From positions 2,976,001 through 3,040,000 of the forward strand of contig NZ_CP162102.1 in assembly GCF_042466665.1 (NCBI RefSeq): DNA of 64,000 nt. Reading direction: 5' to 3'. Source of the stretch: Peterkaempfera podocarpi. Its GTDB lineage: Bacteria; Actinomycetota; Actinomycetes; Streptomycetales; Streptomycetaceae. A model generated the notes under the pieces. That model had not been told where the DNA came from. It saw nothing but the letters and a program-made list of their open reading frames with translations, and made no database searches. A program made the translations under genes and the position numbers. Positions 12,410 to 21,089 of the stretch are shown here, in pieces (within the stretch, counting starts at the first letter, position 1; every line of letters begins with the position of its first letter).

Positions 12410-13018
12410 ATGACCGCGGAGACCTACGGCCCTGCTGTGGTCCGTGACACCCGTCCGGAGGACATGGCAGAGGTGCTGCGGGTGCGTACCGCCGGATGGC
12501 GTGCGGCGTACCGGGGCATTGTGCCGCCCGCCTACCTCGGGGCGATGGATGTCGGCCCGGAGGCTCTGACCAGGGCCTTAAGGCATTTCCGGGAGCGACC
12601 GGGGGACCGGCACCACCTGGTGGCGGTGCGCGGCGGGCGGGTGGCGGCCTTCGCGGTGTGCGGTGCTGCGCGGCCTGCGCTGCCGCTCCCCGCCGAGGAC
12701 GAGCGCCCCGGTGAGCTCTACGCCCTCTACGCCCATCCGGAGGTCTGGTCGACCGGGGTGGGAGCGCTCCTGCTGGGCGAGGCCCGGCGGCGGCTGACCG
12801 CTGACGGGTATCCGTCGATGGTGCTCTGGGTGCTGGAGGAGAACGCCCGGGCACGTGCCTTCTACGAACGCCATGGGCTGCGGCCGACGGGTTCCCGCAC
12901 TCTGCTGCGGCTCGGCGGCGCCCGGCTGCCCGAGCTGCAGTACCGGGCGGCGCTGGACGCCCCCGTGGCGGGTCAGCCGGGGGCTCTCCAGGGGATCGCG
13001 GCGCAGGTGGGCTGCTAG
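12410..13018 (+). CDS. GNAT family N-acetyltransferase
   Basis: 202 residues with the acetyl-CoA-binding fold. The N-terminal strand is VVRDTRPEDMAEVLRVR, followed by the GNAT-typical helix WRAAYRGIVPPAYL. The core is LYALYAHPEVWSTGVGALLLGEARRRL with the pyrophosphate-binding turn, and ARAFYERHGLRPTG is motif B near the C-terminus. Substrate is unknown. The ATG at 12410 follows GGGAGG with a short spacer, and the region upstream belongs to the divergent thyX promoter. A hairpin follows the stop. Confidence 0.88.
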   Translation: MTAETYGPAVVRDTRPEDMAEVLRVRTAGWRAAYRGIVPPAYLGAMDVGPEALTRALRHFRERPGDRHHLVAVRGGRVAAFAVCGAARPALPLPAEDERPGELYALYAHPEVWSTGVGALLLGEARRRLTADGYPSMVLWVLEENARARAFYERHGLRPTGSRTLLRLGGARLPELQYRAALDAPVAGQPGALQGIAAQVGC

Positions 13019-13040
13019 GGCTTGTCCTGGGCAGCGGCGT

Positions 13041-13086
13041 ACGGCACCGGGCCGGTCACCTCCATGGAGGGCCGGCCCGGCGCCGT
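13041..13086. terminator. bidirectional terminator between convergent genes
   Basis: A 15-bp stem with one mismatch (13041-13055 with 13072-13086) and a 16-nt loop separates the GNAT gene from the convergent TPR gene. Confidence 0.65.
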
Positions 13087-13168
13087 GCGCCCACGCCTCG
13101 CCCGTTCCCCAGGCGCCCGTACCGGCTCGGTCAGCCTGACGGCACGGAGCGCGGGCGCGGGGGCGGCG

Positions 13169-13609
13169 TTAGGAGGCCGTGTGGAGCCGGATGGCGTGCT
13201 GCATGGTCTTGCGGGCGCGGGGGGTGTCCCCGGCGTCCGCATAGGCGACGGCGAGCCGGAACCAGACCCGCCAGTCGCCGGGCGACTCCTCCGCCTGTGC
13301 CTGGCGGCGGGCGAAGACGGCATCGGCGGAGGCCCGGTCGATCCGGCCGCCCGGGGTGCGCACCAGCTCGTCGACGGGCAGTCCGCCTTCGGCCTCCAAC
13401 TCCCGCGCCATGGCCTCACTGCGGCGGCCGAACTGCACGGTGTGCCAGAGGAACCAGACGCCGATGGCCGGGATGACCATGGCGCAGACGCCGATGCCGA
13501 TGCCTGCGGGCTTGCCGGTGGCGATCAGCTGGACGCCCTCGAAGACCACCACTCCGAAGACGAAGAGCAGTAGGGCGGCCAGGAGGAAGAATCCGGTGCG
13601 GGACTTCAT
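13169..13609 (-). CDS. small membrane protein with TPR-like C-terminus
   Basis: 146 residues. Two hydrophobic segments near the N-terminus (GFFLLAALLLFVFGVVVFEGV at about 6-26 and IGVCAMVIPAIGVWFLWH at about 37-54) are followed by a soluble region. That region ends in SPGDWRVWFRLAVAYADAGDTPRARKTMQHAI, which resembles one tetratricopeptide repeat. The start ATG at 13609 lies 7 nt after the dapB stop, so it is probably co-transcribed and translationally linked with dapB. It is a conserved streptomycete type of protein; the function is not known to me. Confidence 0.85.
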   Translation of the reverse strand: MKSRTGFFLLAALLLFVFGVVVFEGVQLIATGKPAGIGIGVCAMVIPAIGVWFLWHTVQFGRRSEAMARELEAEGGLPVDELVRTPGGRIDRASADAVFARRQAQAEESPGDWRVWFRLAVAYADAGDTPRARKTMQHAIRLHTAS

Positions 13610-13616
13610 GATGGGC

Positions 13617-14372
13617 TCAGTCCAGGTCCATGAAGTGCTCCAGACCCACGGTGAGGCCCGGAGCGGTGGGGATCCTGCGCACGCCCAGCAGGATGCCGGG
13701 CATGAAGCAGCTGTGGTGCAGCGAGTCATGACGGATCGTCAAGGTCTCGCCGAGGTCGCCGAAGAGCACCTCCTGGTGGGCCAGGAGTCCGCGCAGCCGG
13801 ATGGAGTGGACGGGCACCCCGTCCACGGTGGCGCCGCGGGCGCCCTCCAGGGCGTGGGTGGTGGGGTCCTGCTGGGGGGCGACGCCGGCCCGGTCGCGGG
13901 CGGCGGCGATCAGCTGGGCGGTGCGGGTGGCGGTGCCGCTGGGGGCGTCCGCCTTGCGGTTGTGGTGCAGCTCCACCACCTCGACCGACTCGAAGAAGCG
14001 GGCGGCCTGCTCCGCGAAGCGCATGGTGAGGACCGCGCCGATGGAGAAGTTGGGGGCGATCAGCACTCCGGTGGCGGGCGAGGCGGCGAGCCGGCCGCGC
14101 AGCGAGGCGAGCCGCTCCTCGGTCCAGCCGGTGGTGCCGACGACCGCGTGGATGCCCTGGGAGACGCAGAACTCCAGATTGCCCATCACCGCGTCGGGGT
14201 GGGTCAGGTCCACGGCGACCTGGGCTCCGGTCTCCACCAGTGCGTCGAGCTTGTCGTCACGGTCGAGGGCGGCGACCAGCTCCAGGTCGTCGGCGGCCTC
14301 GACGGCCCGGCAGGCCTCGGAGCCGATGCGGCCCTTCGCTCCGAGGACGGCCACTCGCAGGGGCGCGGTCAT
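13617..14372 (-). CDS. dapB: 4-hydroxy-tetrahydrodipicolinate reductase
   Basis: 251 residues, typical length. It reduces the DapA product with NAD(P)H in diaminopimelate/lysine synthesis. The Rossmann motif VAVLGAKGRIGSE is at the N-terminus (7-19). The catalytic family signature ELHHNRKADAPSGTA is present with its general-acid His and Lys, and VVGTTGW is the nucleotide-proximal loop. It sits 34 nt after the M16 peptidase gene and just before the small TPR protein, forming a minus-strand operon. Confidence 0.96.
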   Translation of the reverse strand: MTAPLRVAVLGAKGRIGSEACRAVEAADDLELVAALDRDDKLDALVETGAQVAVDLTHPDAVMGNLEFCVSQGIHAVVGTTGWTEERLASLRGRLAASPATGVLIAPNFSIGAVLTMRFAEQAARFFESVEVVELHHNRKADAPSGTATRTAQLIAAARDRAGVAPQQDPTTHALEGARGATVDGVPVHSIRLRGLLAHQEVLFGDLGETLTIRHDSLHHSCFMPGILLGVRRIPTAPGLTVGLEHFMDLD

Positions 14373-14406
14373 AGGGTGCTTCCTTTCAGCCGGTGCGGTA
14401 CGGCGG

Positions 14407-15765
14407 TCAGGCGACCGCTTCGGTGAGCCTGGCGGCGCGCTTGTCGCCCACCGGTCCTATTACGGCGAGGGAGGGGCGGTGCGCTCCCAGGACGTCATGG
14501 GCGATCTCGCGTACGTCGTCGATCGTCACCGCGCGGATCTTCCCGAGGAGTTCGTCGACCGACAGATGGGTGCCGTAGCAGAGCTCGGCCTTGCCGATCT
14601 TGTTCATCAGCGAGCCCGTGTCCTCCATGCCCAGCACGGTGGAGCCGGCGATCTGGCCGATGGAGCGGTGCAGCTCCTCCTCGGTGATGCCGTGCTCGGC
14701 GACCCGCTCCAGTTCCTCGCGGCAGATCTTCAGCACCTCCTCGACCCGCTTGGGCTGGCAGCCGGCGTAGATGCCGAACATGCCGCTGTCCGCGTAGGAG
14801 GAGGAGTACGAGTAGACCGAGTAGGCCAGGCCGCGCTTCTCCCGGACCTCCTGGAAGAGCCGGGAGCTCATGCCGCCGCCGAGGGCGGAGTTGAGCACTC
14901 CCAGCGCCCAGCGGCGCTCGTCGCGCCGGGCGACGCCCGGCAGGCCGAGGACCAGGTGCGCCTGCTCGGTGGGGCGGTTGAGCACCTCGACACGGCCGGC
15001 GGTGCGCAGGATGCGGCTGCCGCCGCGGGGCTCGGAGGGGCGGGTGTCCTCGCGGCCCAGGGCGTCCGCGGCCTGGAAGGCGCGCTGGACCTGGCGGACG
15101 ACCTTGGTGTGGTCGATGTTGCCCGCGGCGGCGACCACCAGGTTCTCCGGCCGGTAGCGGCGGTGGTAGAAGCCGGCGATCTGGTCGCGGGTGAGGGCGT
15201 TGATGGTCCCGACGGTGCCGAGCACGGGGCGGCCGAGCGGTGAGTTGCCGTACATGACCTGTGAGAAGAGGTCATGGACGACATCGCCGGGGTCGTCCTC
15301 GGTCATGGCGATCTCCTCGAGGATGACACCGCGCTCGGCGTCGACGTCCTCCTCGCGGATGAGCGACCCGGTGAGCATGTCGCAGACCACGTCGATGGCC
15401 AGCGGCAGGTCGCTGTCGAGGACCCGTGCGTAGTAGCAGGTGTTCTCCTTGGCGGTGAAGGCGTTCATCTCGCCGCCGACCGCGTCCAGCGCGGAGGAGA
15501 TGTCCAGGGCGCTGCGCCGCTCGGTGCCCTTGAAGAGCAGGTGCTCCAGGTAGTGGGTGGCCCCGTTGAGGACGGGAGTCTCGTCGCGCGACCCCACCCC
15601 CACCCAGATGCCGAAGGTGGCGGAGCGCACCGTCGGCAGAGTCTCGGTGACGATGCGCAGTCCGCCCGGGAGCACGGTGCGGCGTACGGTTCCGGCGCCG
15701 TCCACCCCCTTGAGCAGAGTGCGGGTCGTACCGGGGCGCTGATGCGCCGCCGAGACCTGAGCCAC
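14407..15765 (-). CDS. M16 family zinc metallopeptidase (processing-peptidase-like)
   Basis: 452 residues. The inverted zinc motif HxxEH is seen as HYLEHLLFKG at about 86-95, with the distal Glu in the ERGVILEEI block at about 164. The C-terminal inactive-like domain contains GLAYSVYSYSSSYADSG, a substrate-groove segment of the family. These peptidases resemble mitochondrial processing peptidase beta and Bacillus YmxG/MlpA. The physiological substrate in actinomycetes is uncertain. The gene follows pnp beyond a strong hairpin and precedes dapB. Confidence 0.92.
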   Translation of the reverse strand: MAQVSAAHQRPGTTRTLLKGVDGAGTVRRTVLPGGLRIVTETLPTVRSATFGIWVGVGSRDETPVLNGATHYLEHLLFKGTERRSALDISSALDAVGGEMNAFTAKENTCYYARVLDSDLPLAIDVVCDMLTGSLIREEDVDAERGVILEEIAMTEDDPGDVVHDLFSQVMYGNSPLGRPVLGTVGTINALTRDQIAGFYHRRYRPENLVVAAAGNIDHTKVVRQVQRAFQAADALGREDTRPSEPRGGSRILRTAGRVEVLNRPTEQAHLVLGLPGVARRDERRWALGVLNSALGGGMSSRLFQEVREKRGLAYSVYSYSSSYADSGMFGIYAGCQPKRVEEVLKICREELERVAEHGITEEELHRSIGQIAGSTVLGMEDTGSLMNKIGKAELCYGTHLSVDELLGKIRAVTIDDVREIAHDVLGAHRPSLAVIGPVGDKRAARLTEAVA

Positions 15766-15801
15766 GGTGGGACCTCCAGGAGCAGTGGGGGGTACAGGGT
15801 G

Positions 15802-15840
15802 CGGCCCGCCCCTCCCGTACGGGACGGGAGGGGCGGGCCG
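15802..15840 (-). terminator. pnp terminator hairpin
   Basis: A perfect 17-bp stem (15802-15818 with 15824-15840) and 5-nt loop, 24 nt past the pnp stop. It separates pnp from the M16 peptidase gene. Confidence 0.8.
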
Positions 15841-15864
15841 TGGGTCGGGCTGAGCCCGGGCCGG

Positions 15865-18069
15865 TCAGGAGTCGGCGGCCTCGTCGCCCTCGCCCTCGAT
15901 GACGGGGATGAGGGAGAGCTTGCCACGGGGGTCGATCTCGGCGATCTCGACCTGGACCTTGGCGCCGACCTGGACGACGTCCTCGACGTTCTCCACGCGC
16001 TTGCCGCCGGAGAGCTTGCGCAGCTGCGAGATGTGCAGCAGGCCGTCCTTGCCCGGCATCAGCGACACGAACGCGCCGAACGTCGTGGTCTTGACCACGG
16101 TGCCCAGGTAGCGCTCGCCGACCTCCGGCATGGTCGGGTTGGCGATCTGGTTGATCGTCGTACGGGCAGCCTCCGCCGAGGGACCGTCGACCGCACCGAT
16201 GTAGATGGTGCCGTCGTCCTCGATGGTGATGTCCGCGCCGGTGTCCTCCTGGATCTGGTTGATCATCTTGCCCTTGGGGCCGATGACCTCACCGATCTTG
16301 TCCACCGGGATCTTGATGGTGATGATCCGCGGCGCGTTCGGCGACATCTCGTCCGGGGTGTCGATGGCCTCGCCCATGACGTCCAGGATGTGCAGCCGGG
16401 CCTCGCGGGCCTGCTTGAGCGCGGCGGCCAGCACCGAGGCGGGGATGCCGTCGAGCTTGGTGTCCAGCTGCAGCGCGGTGACGAACTTCCGGGTGCCGGC
16501 GACCTTGAAGTCCATGTCGCCGAAGGCGTCCTCGGCACCGAGGATGTCGGTCAGCGTCACATAGTGGGTCTCGCCGTCGATCTCCTGGGAGATCAGGCCC
16601 ATGGCGATACCGGCGACGGGGGCCTTCAGCGGCACACCGGCGTTCAGCAGCGACATGGTGGAGGCGCAGACCGAGCCCATCGAGGTGGAGCCGTTGGAGC
16701 CCAGCGCCTCGGAGACCTGGCGGATCGCGTAGGGGAACTCCTCGCGCGTGGGCAGCACGGGCAGGATCGCCCGCTCCGCCAGCGCGCCGTGGCCGATCTC
16801 GCGGCGCTTGGGGGAGCCCACGCGGCCGGTCTCGCCCACGGAGTACGGGGGGAAGTTGTAGTTGTGCATGTAGCGCTTGCGGGTCTCCGGCGCCAGGGTG
16901 TCCAGCTGCTGCTCCATGCGGAGCATGTTCAGCGTGGTGACGCCGAGGATCTGGGTCTCGCCGCGCTCGAAGAGGGCGGAGCCGTGGACCCGCGGGATGG
17001 CCTCGACCTCGGCGGCCAGGGTGCGGATGTCGGTGACACCGCGGCCGTCGATGCGGACCTTCTCCTTGATGACGCGCTCGCGGACCAGCTTCTTGGTCAG
17101 CGCGCGGTACGCGGCGGAGATCTCCTTCTCGCGGCCCTCGAACTCGGGCAGCAGCTTCTCGCCGGCCAGCGCCTTGACGCGGTCCAGCTCGGCCTCGCGG
17201 GCCTGCTTGCCGGCGATGGTGAGGGCCTGGGCCAGCTCGTCGCGGACGGCGGCGGTGAGCGCCTCCAGGACGTCGTCCTGGTAGTCCAGGAAGACCGGGA
17301 ACTCACCGGTGGGCTTGGCGGCCCGGGCGGCGAGGTCCGACTGGGCCTTGCAGAGGACCTTGATGAACGGCTTGGAGGCCTCCAGGCCCGCCGCCACGAT
17401 CTCCTCGGTCGGCGCCTCGGCGCCGCCCTCGACCAGCTTGATGGTCTTGTCGGTGGCCTCGGCCTCGACCATCATGATCGCGACGTCGCCGTCGTCCAGG
17501 ACACGGCCGGCCACGACCATGTCGAAGACGGCCTCCTCGAGCTCCGGGTGGGTCGGGAAGGCGACCCACTGGCCCTTGATCAGCGCGACGCGGACGCCGC
17601 CGATCGGGCCGGAGAACGGCAGACCCGCCAGCTGGGTGGAGGCGGAGGCGGCGTTGATCGCGACCACGTCGTACAGGTGGGTCGGGTCCAGCGCCATGAC
17701 GGTGCAGACGACCTGGATCTCGTTGCGCAGGCCCTTGACGAAGGACGGGCGCAGCGGGCGGTCGATCAGCCGGCAGGTGAGGATGGCGTCCTCGGAGGGG
17801 CGGCCCTCACGCCGGAAGAAGGAGCCGGGGATCCGCCCGGCGGCGTACATCCGCTCCTCGACGTCCACCGTGAGCGGGAAGAAGTCGAAGTGCTCCTTGG
17901 GCTGCTTCGAGGCGGTGGTCGCCGACAGGACCATGGTCTCGTCGTCGAGGTACGCGACGGCCGAGCCGGCGGCCTGACGGGCCAGACGGCCCGTCTCGAA
18001 GCGGATGGTACGGGTGCCGAAGGAGCCATTGTCGATGACGGCTTCGGCGTAGTGCACGTTCTCTTCCAC
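15865..18069 (-). CDS. pnp: polyribonucleotide nucleotidyltransferase (PNPase)
   Basis: 734 residues, the normal size. It performs phosphorolytic 3'-5' RNA decay and RNA tailing; in Streptomyces PNPase is also the main poly(A)-type polymerase. Two RNase PH-like domains are present, with FFRREGRPSEDAIL in the first and the active-site region GSSTSMGSVCASTMSLLNAGVP-like block at about 455-475 (read here as NGSTSMGSVCASTMSL). These are followed by a KH domain (IGPKGKMINQIQEDTGADI) and an S1 domain (YLGTVVKTTTFGAFVSLMPG). rpsO lies upstream in the same direction, the classic rpsO-pnp arrangement, with a terminator-like hairpin between them. Confidence 0.96.
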   Translation of the reverse strand: MEENVHYAEAVIDNGSFGTRTIRFETGRLARQAAGSAVAYLDDETMVLSATTASKQPKEHFDFFPLTVDVEERMYAAGRIPGSFFRREGRPSEDAILTCRLIDRPLRPSFVKGLRNEIQVVCTVMALDPTHLYDVVAINAASASTQLAGLPFSGPIGGVRVALIKGQWVAFPTHPELEEAVFDMVVAGRVLDDGDVAIMMVEAEATDKTIKLVEGGAEAPTEEIVAAGLEASKPFIKVLCKAQSDLAARAAKPTGEFPVFLDYQDDVLEALTAAVRDELAQALTIAGKQAREAELDRVKALAGEKLLPEFEGREKEISAAYRALTKKLVRERVIKEKVRIDGRGVTDIRTLAAEVEAIPRVHGSALFERGETQILGVTTLNMLRMEQQLDTLAPETRKRYMHNYNFPPYSVGETGRVGSPKRREIGHGALAERAILPVLPTREEFPYAIRQVSEALGSNGSTSMGSVCASTMSLLNAGVPLKAPVAGIAMGLISQEIDGETHYVTLTDILGAEDAFGDMDFKVAGTRKFVTALQLDTKLDGIPASVLAAALKQAREARLHILDVMGEAIDTPDEMSPNAPRIITIKIPVDKIGEVIGPKGKMINQIQEDTGADITIEDDGTIYIGAVDGPSAEAARTTINQIANPTMPEVGERYLGTVVKTTTFGAFVSLMPGKDGLLHISQLRKLSGGKRVENVEDVVQVGAKVQVEIAEIDPRGKLSLIPVIEGEGDEAADS

Positions 18070-18460
18070 CAGGAAGATCTCCTCTTTATGCGAACGTCCC
18101 TGGTGGAGCGTCCCTGCGCAGTGCTCCGCTCCGGCCCCGGACGGGCCGGTCTTCGATCGAAGCCTCCGGGCTGCGGCTTGTGCCGCCCGGCGGCCACTAC
18201 CGAGGACCGGCGCCTGGTGGCACCGAGTCGGCGGTCGCGTGGTGGACGCTCCCCTGGGTGCGGGCGGCCTCCGTTTGAGGCCTGCAAGCCCGCATGGTGT
18301 CGGGAATTCCCGTCGGCGCCCTGTGCGGCGCCACCTCGGGGCGTTCCCTTCACCCTACAAATCCACACCCTACAAACGGGGCCTTTGCCACGCTTGCGGA
18401 CCGGCAACTCCGGCTTGGTGCGGTGCGCCTCGCCGGGCCTCCCGGCCCGGGATGCGCGAG
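18070..18460 (-). promoter_or_regulatory. rpsO-pnp intergenic region
   Basis: About 390 nt with no credible gene. It should hold the pnp promoter and the leader that is cut by RNase III in several bacteria including Streptomyces. I could identify no clear consensus promoter by eye. Confidence 0.4.
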
Positions 18461-18490
18461 GGGGCGGCTTCCCTCGAAGGGAGCCGCCCC
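18461..18490 (-). terminator. rpsO terminator/attenuator hairpin
   Basis: A 13-bp stem with one bulged base (18461-18474 with 18478-18490) and a 3-nt loop, 11 nt after the rpsO stop. It probably limits readthrough from rpsO into pnp. Confidence 0.75.
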
Positions 18491-18501
18491 CTGGCGGTGT
18501 C

Positions 18502-18792
18502 CTACTTGGCGCCGCCGGCGGCACCGCGGCGGATGCCCAGGCGGTCGACGAGCGTACGGAAGCGCTCGATGTCCTTCTTGGCCAGGTACTGCAGCAGGCG
18601 GCGGCGCTGGCCGACCAGGAGCAGCAGACCCCGACGCGAGTGGTGGTCGTGCTTGTGCATCTTGAGGTGCTCGGTCAGGTCGGAGATCCGACGGGTGAGC
18701 ATCGCGACCTGGACCTCGGGGGAGCCGGTGTCGCCCTCCTTGGTGCCGAACTCGGACATGATCTGCTTCTTGACAGCGGCGTCGAGAGCCAC
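18502..18792 (-). CDS. rpsO: 30S ribosomal protein S15
   Basis: 96 residues, slightly longer than the E. coli protein as is usual in actinomycetes. The family signature runs LTEHLKMHKHDHHSRRGLLLLVGQRRRLLQYL in two helices, with the RNA-binding HxxDHHSRRGL core. S15 binds 16S rRNA early in 30S assembly. The gene precedes pnp and follows the eccD terminator. Confidence 0.97.
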   Translation of the reverse strand: MALDAAVKKQIMSEFGTKEGDTGSPEVQVAMLTRRISDLTEHLKMHKHDHHSRRGLLLLVGQRRRLLQYLAKKDIERFRTLVDRLGIRRGAAGGAK

Positions 18793-18960
18793 AGCAACTC
18801 CTTCGAGTGGTGGGCCGAGTGGTCCTGGTCTTCTTCACAGGCGCCTTGCGGAACTCGGCTTGGTGCATGGGTGTCGTGCGGTGGGGCGTGGTGCATCGAC
18901 CGAAGTGCCCCGCTGCCGGTTCCGGGCAGGATGCAGCACGATCAGTGACCAAGCGTACCA

Positions 18961-18990
18961 GTGCCCGCCGACCGGCTGGTCGGCGGGCAC
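18961..18990 (-). terminator. eccD terminator hairpin
   Basis: A perfect 13-bp stem (GTGCCCGCCGACC with its complement) and a 4-nt loop, 22 nt beyond the eccD stop. It separates the secretion locus from rpsO. Confidence 0.8.
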
Positions 18991-19011
18991 CGGGGGGAGC
19001 TGCGGGGCGGG

Positions 19012-20478
19012 TCAGCTGGTGAGGCCCCGGACGGACGCGTAGATGTCCAGCACCGCGAGGGTGAGCGGCACCAGGGAGACCAGCACCAGGCTGTCGACCA
19101 GGTCCAGCACCCGGCCCCAGAAGGGGGACACACCCAGTCGCGGCACGACCAGGGCGACGGCCACCAGGACGGCGGCACCGGCGATGATGGCGGCCGAGAG
19201 CCAGACGGTGCGGATGTCGGCCTCGGGACCGGCCTGCACCGAGAGGATGAACTCCGGGGTGTGCAGCGCCAACCCGAGGATCAGCAGGGCAAGGCTCACC
19301 AGCCCTGCCACCACCAGGCAGAAGACCTGCGCGGAGTAGCGGAAGAGGCGGGCGCGGAGCATGGTGGCCACGCCGAGCACCAGGGCGAGCACCTCGGGCC
19401 ACATCCCGTTGCTGAAGCCGAGCACGGTGCAGGCTCCGACGACCACCGCGGCGCTGCCGCCCACCAGGCCGACCAGCACCTCGTGGCCGCGCCGCGCCTG
19501 GGCGGCGATCCGCTCGTACTCCAGCGCCTCGCGGTCGGCGACCGGGTCCCCGGTCCGCTCACGGCCGGCGGTCTGGCCCGGCGCGTGGAAGCCCACGGGC
19601 AGGCGGGCGAAGCGGGAGGAGAGGGCGGGCAGGAAGCCGATCACGGCGACCGCGGCGGCGCCGGTGACGGCGGCGATCTCGCTGGCGGAGGTGTGCTCCA
19701 TCGCCACCGCGGCGAAGGTGGCGAAGGTTCCGGCGCCGGCCACGAAGGCGGAACCGACGAAGACCGAGTCCTTCTCCGGCAGCAGGCCCACCAGGAGCAC
19801 CGAGACCACCAGCACGGTGACACAGGCCACCAGGAACTGCAGCCGGCCGGGGCCGCCGCCGATCAGGGATCCGGGGTGGTCGACCGGCATGATGCCGGAG
19901 CCGGCGATCAGCGCGTGCGGCAGCGCGGCCAGGCCGAGCGCCAGCGCCGCGTTGTGGTCGGCGTAGACCCGGGCCCTGACCCCGGCGAAGGCGACCAGCA
20001 CCACCGCGGTGACCCCGGCGAGGACGCCGGGAAGGCTGTGCATGTCGTGCAGCAGGTCGGAGAACCAGAGGGCGAAGCCCATCAGGGTGAGCAGCAGCAC
20101 CGCGCCGGTCAGGCCGGAGGTGCGCATCAGCTCGGGTCCCCAGAAGCGCCGGTCCGCCTCCACCGCGGTGGCGATGGCGTCCGCCACGTCGTCGTAGACC
20201 GCGGGCGGCAGCGACTCGGCGAACGGACGCAGCGACAGCAGATCGCCGTCGCGCACCTGCTGGGCTGCCAGCGGCAGTCCGCTGTCGAGCACGGTGCCGT
20301 CACGGCGCACCAGGTGGAACCCGGTCGGCGCCCCCTCGTGCTGGGTCTGGCCGGACAGCCGCAGCACCTCCGGATAGACGTCCGCGAGCGGCACGTCCTC
20401 CGGTAGTGCGACGTCGATCCGGCTGTCCGGGGCGACGACGGTGACCCGGCAGAATCCGGTCGTTGCGCTCGCGCTCAC
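19012..20478 (-). CDS. eccD: type VII secretion integral membrane protein EccD
   Basis: 488 residues. The N-terminus (FCRVTVVAPDSRIDVALPEDVPLADVYPEVLRLSG) is the ubiquitin-like cytosolic domain of EccD. From about residue 120 on the protein is about eleven hydrophobic segments, forming the main membrane subunit of the ESX channel. The GTG at 20478 is chosen because it has GGGGGAG 5 nt before it and gives the expected start before the beta-grasp domain; the frame continues upstream without such a site. It is divergent from eccC and is the only eccD copy here. Confidence 0.93.
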   Translation of the reverse strand: MSASATTGFCRVTVVAPDSRIDVALPEDVPLADVYPEVLRLSGQTQHEGAPTGFHLVRRDGTVLDSGLPLAAQQVRDGDLLSLRPFAESLPPAVYDDVADAIATAVEADRRFWGPELMRTSGLTGAVLLLTLMGFALWFSDLLHDMHSLPGVLAGVTAVVLVAFAGVRARVYADHNAALALGLAALPHALIAGSGIMPVDHPGSLIGGGPGRLQFLVACVTVLVVSVLLVGLLPEKDSVFVGSAFVAGAGTFATFAAVAMEHTSASEIAAVTGAAAVAVIGFLPALSSRFARLPVGFHAPGQTAGRERTGDPVADREALEYERIAAQARRGHEVLVGLVGGSAAVVVGACTVLGFSNGMWPEVLALVLGVATMLRARLFRYSAQVFCLVVAGLVSLALLILGLALHTPEFILSVQAGPEADIRTVWLSAAIIAGAAVLVAVALVVPRLGVSPFWGRVLDLVDSLVLVSLVPLTLAVLDIYASVRGLTS

Positions 20479-21089
20479 CGGTTCTCCCCCTTGTTTTGTG
20501 TGCGGGATCTGTACGGGACCTGGTCGGCCCACTGCCCATCGCGCCCGCCCCGCCGGGTGATGACCGCGTCCTGGCAAGACCGGCGCGCGGACACCCTACC
20601 GAACGCGGTGCGGCACCGCGCGCCCCGCATCCGGGGCGGCCCGCTCCCGGGGCCGGTGCCCGACCGGCGGGCGGCCGATGGACGGCCGATGGGCGGCCAG
20701 CACCCGTACATACCGGCGCAGTTGACGGAGCGCCGCTCCGGCCGGTCGGCGTGAGCCCGCCGGGGCGGCGGACGGCAGTGCGCAGCGGGATCGTTCCGGG
20801 GGTGTGCGGACGCCCGGAGATCCCCTCGACGGGCGGCCGACGTACCGTCAGTGGGAATCCAGTCGGGGACGGGGGTTCCGGGACCCTTGTCAGGTACCAG
20901 TAGGATCGGCCCCTGCGCAGGGTGCGCGGGGGCGGCCACGCCGGACCCCTGAGCCCCTGCGGTCGGTGGAGGGGGCCACGGGGGCTCTCGCCCCGGACCG
21001 ACCGGGTACGCACCGCTGTGCGGTTGCCGGCCTGTTCGGCCAATCGACGAAGCGACACGATCGACAGCGTGCGTGAGGGCTGGTGCCGA
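20479..21089. promoter_or_regulatory. eccD-eccC divergent control region
   Basis: 611 bp without a credible gene, unusually long for this window. It contains a short direct repeat (GGCCGATGGACGGCCGATGG around 20672-20691) and a TAGGAT -10-like hexamer at 20901-20906 reading toward eccC, but with no matching -35 box. It probably carries promoters for both core secretion genes. Confidence 0.4.

Noticed and set aside
15274..18948. 1,224-codon open frame on the + strand opposite pnp and the M16 gene
   Set aside because: It has no recognisable domain and mirrors a clear pnp/M16 pair on the other strand. High-GC DNA leaves antisense frames open.
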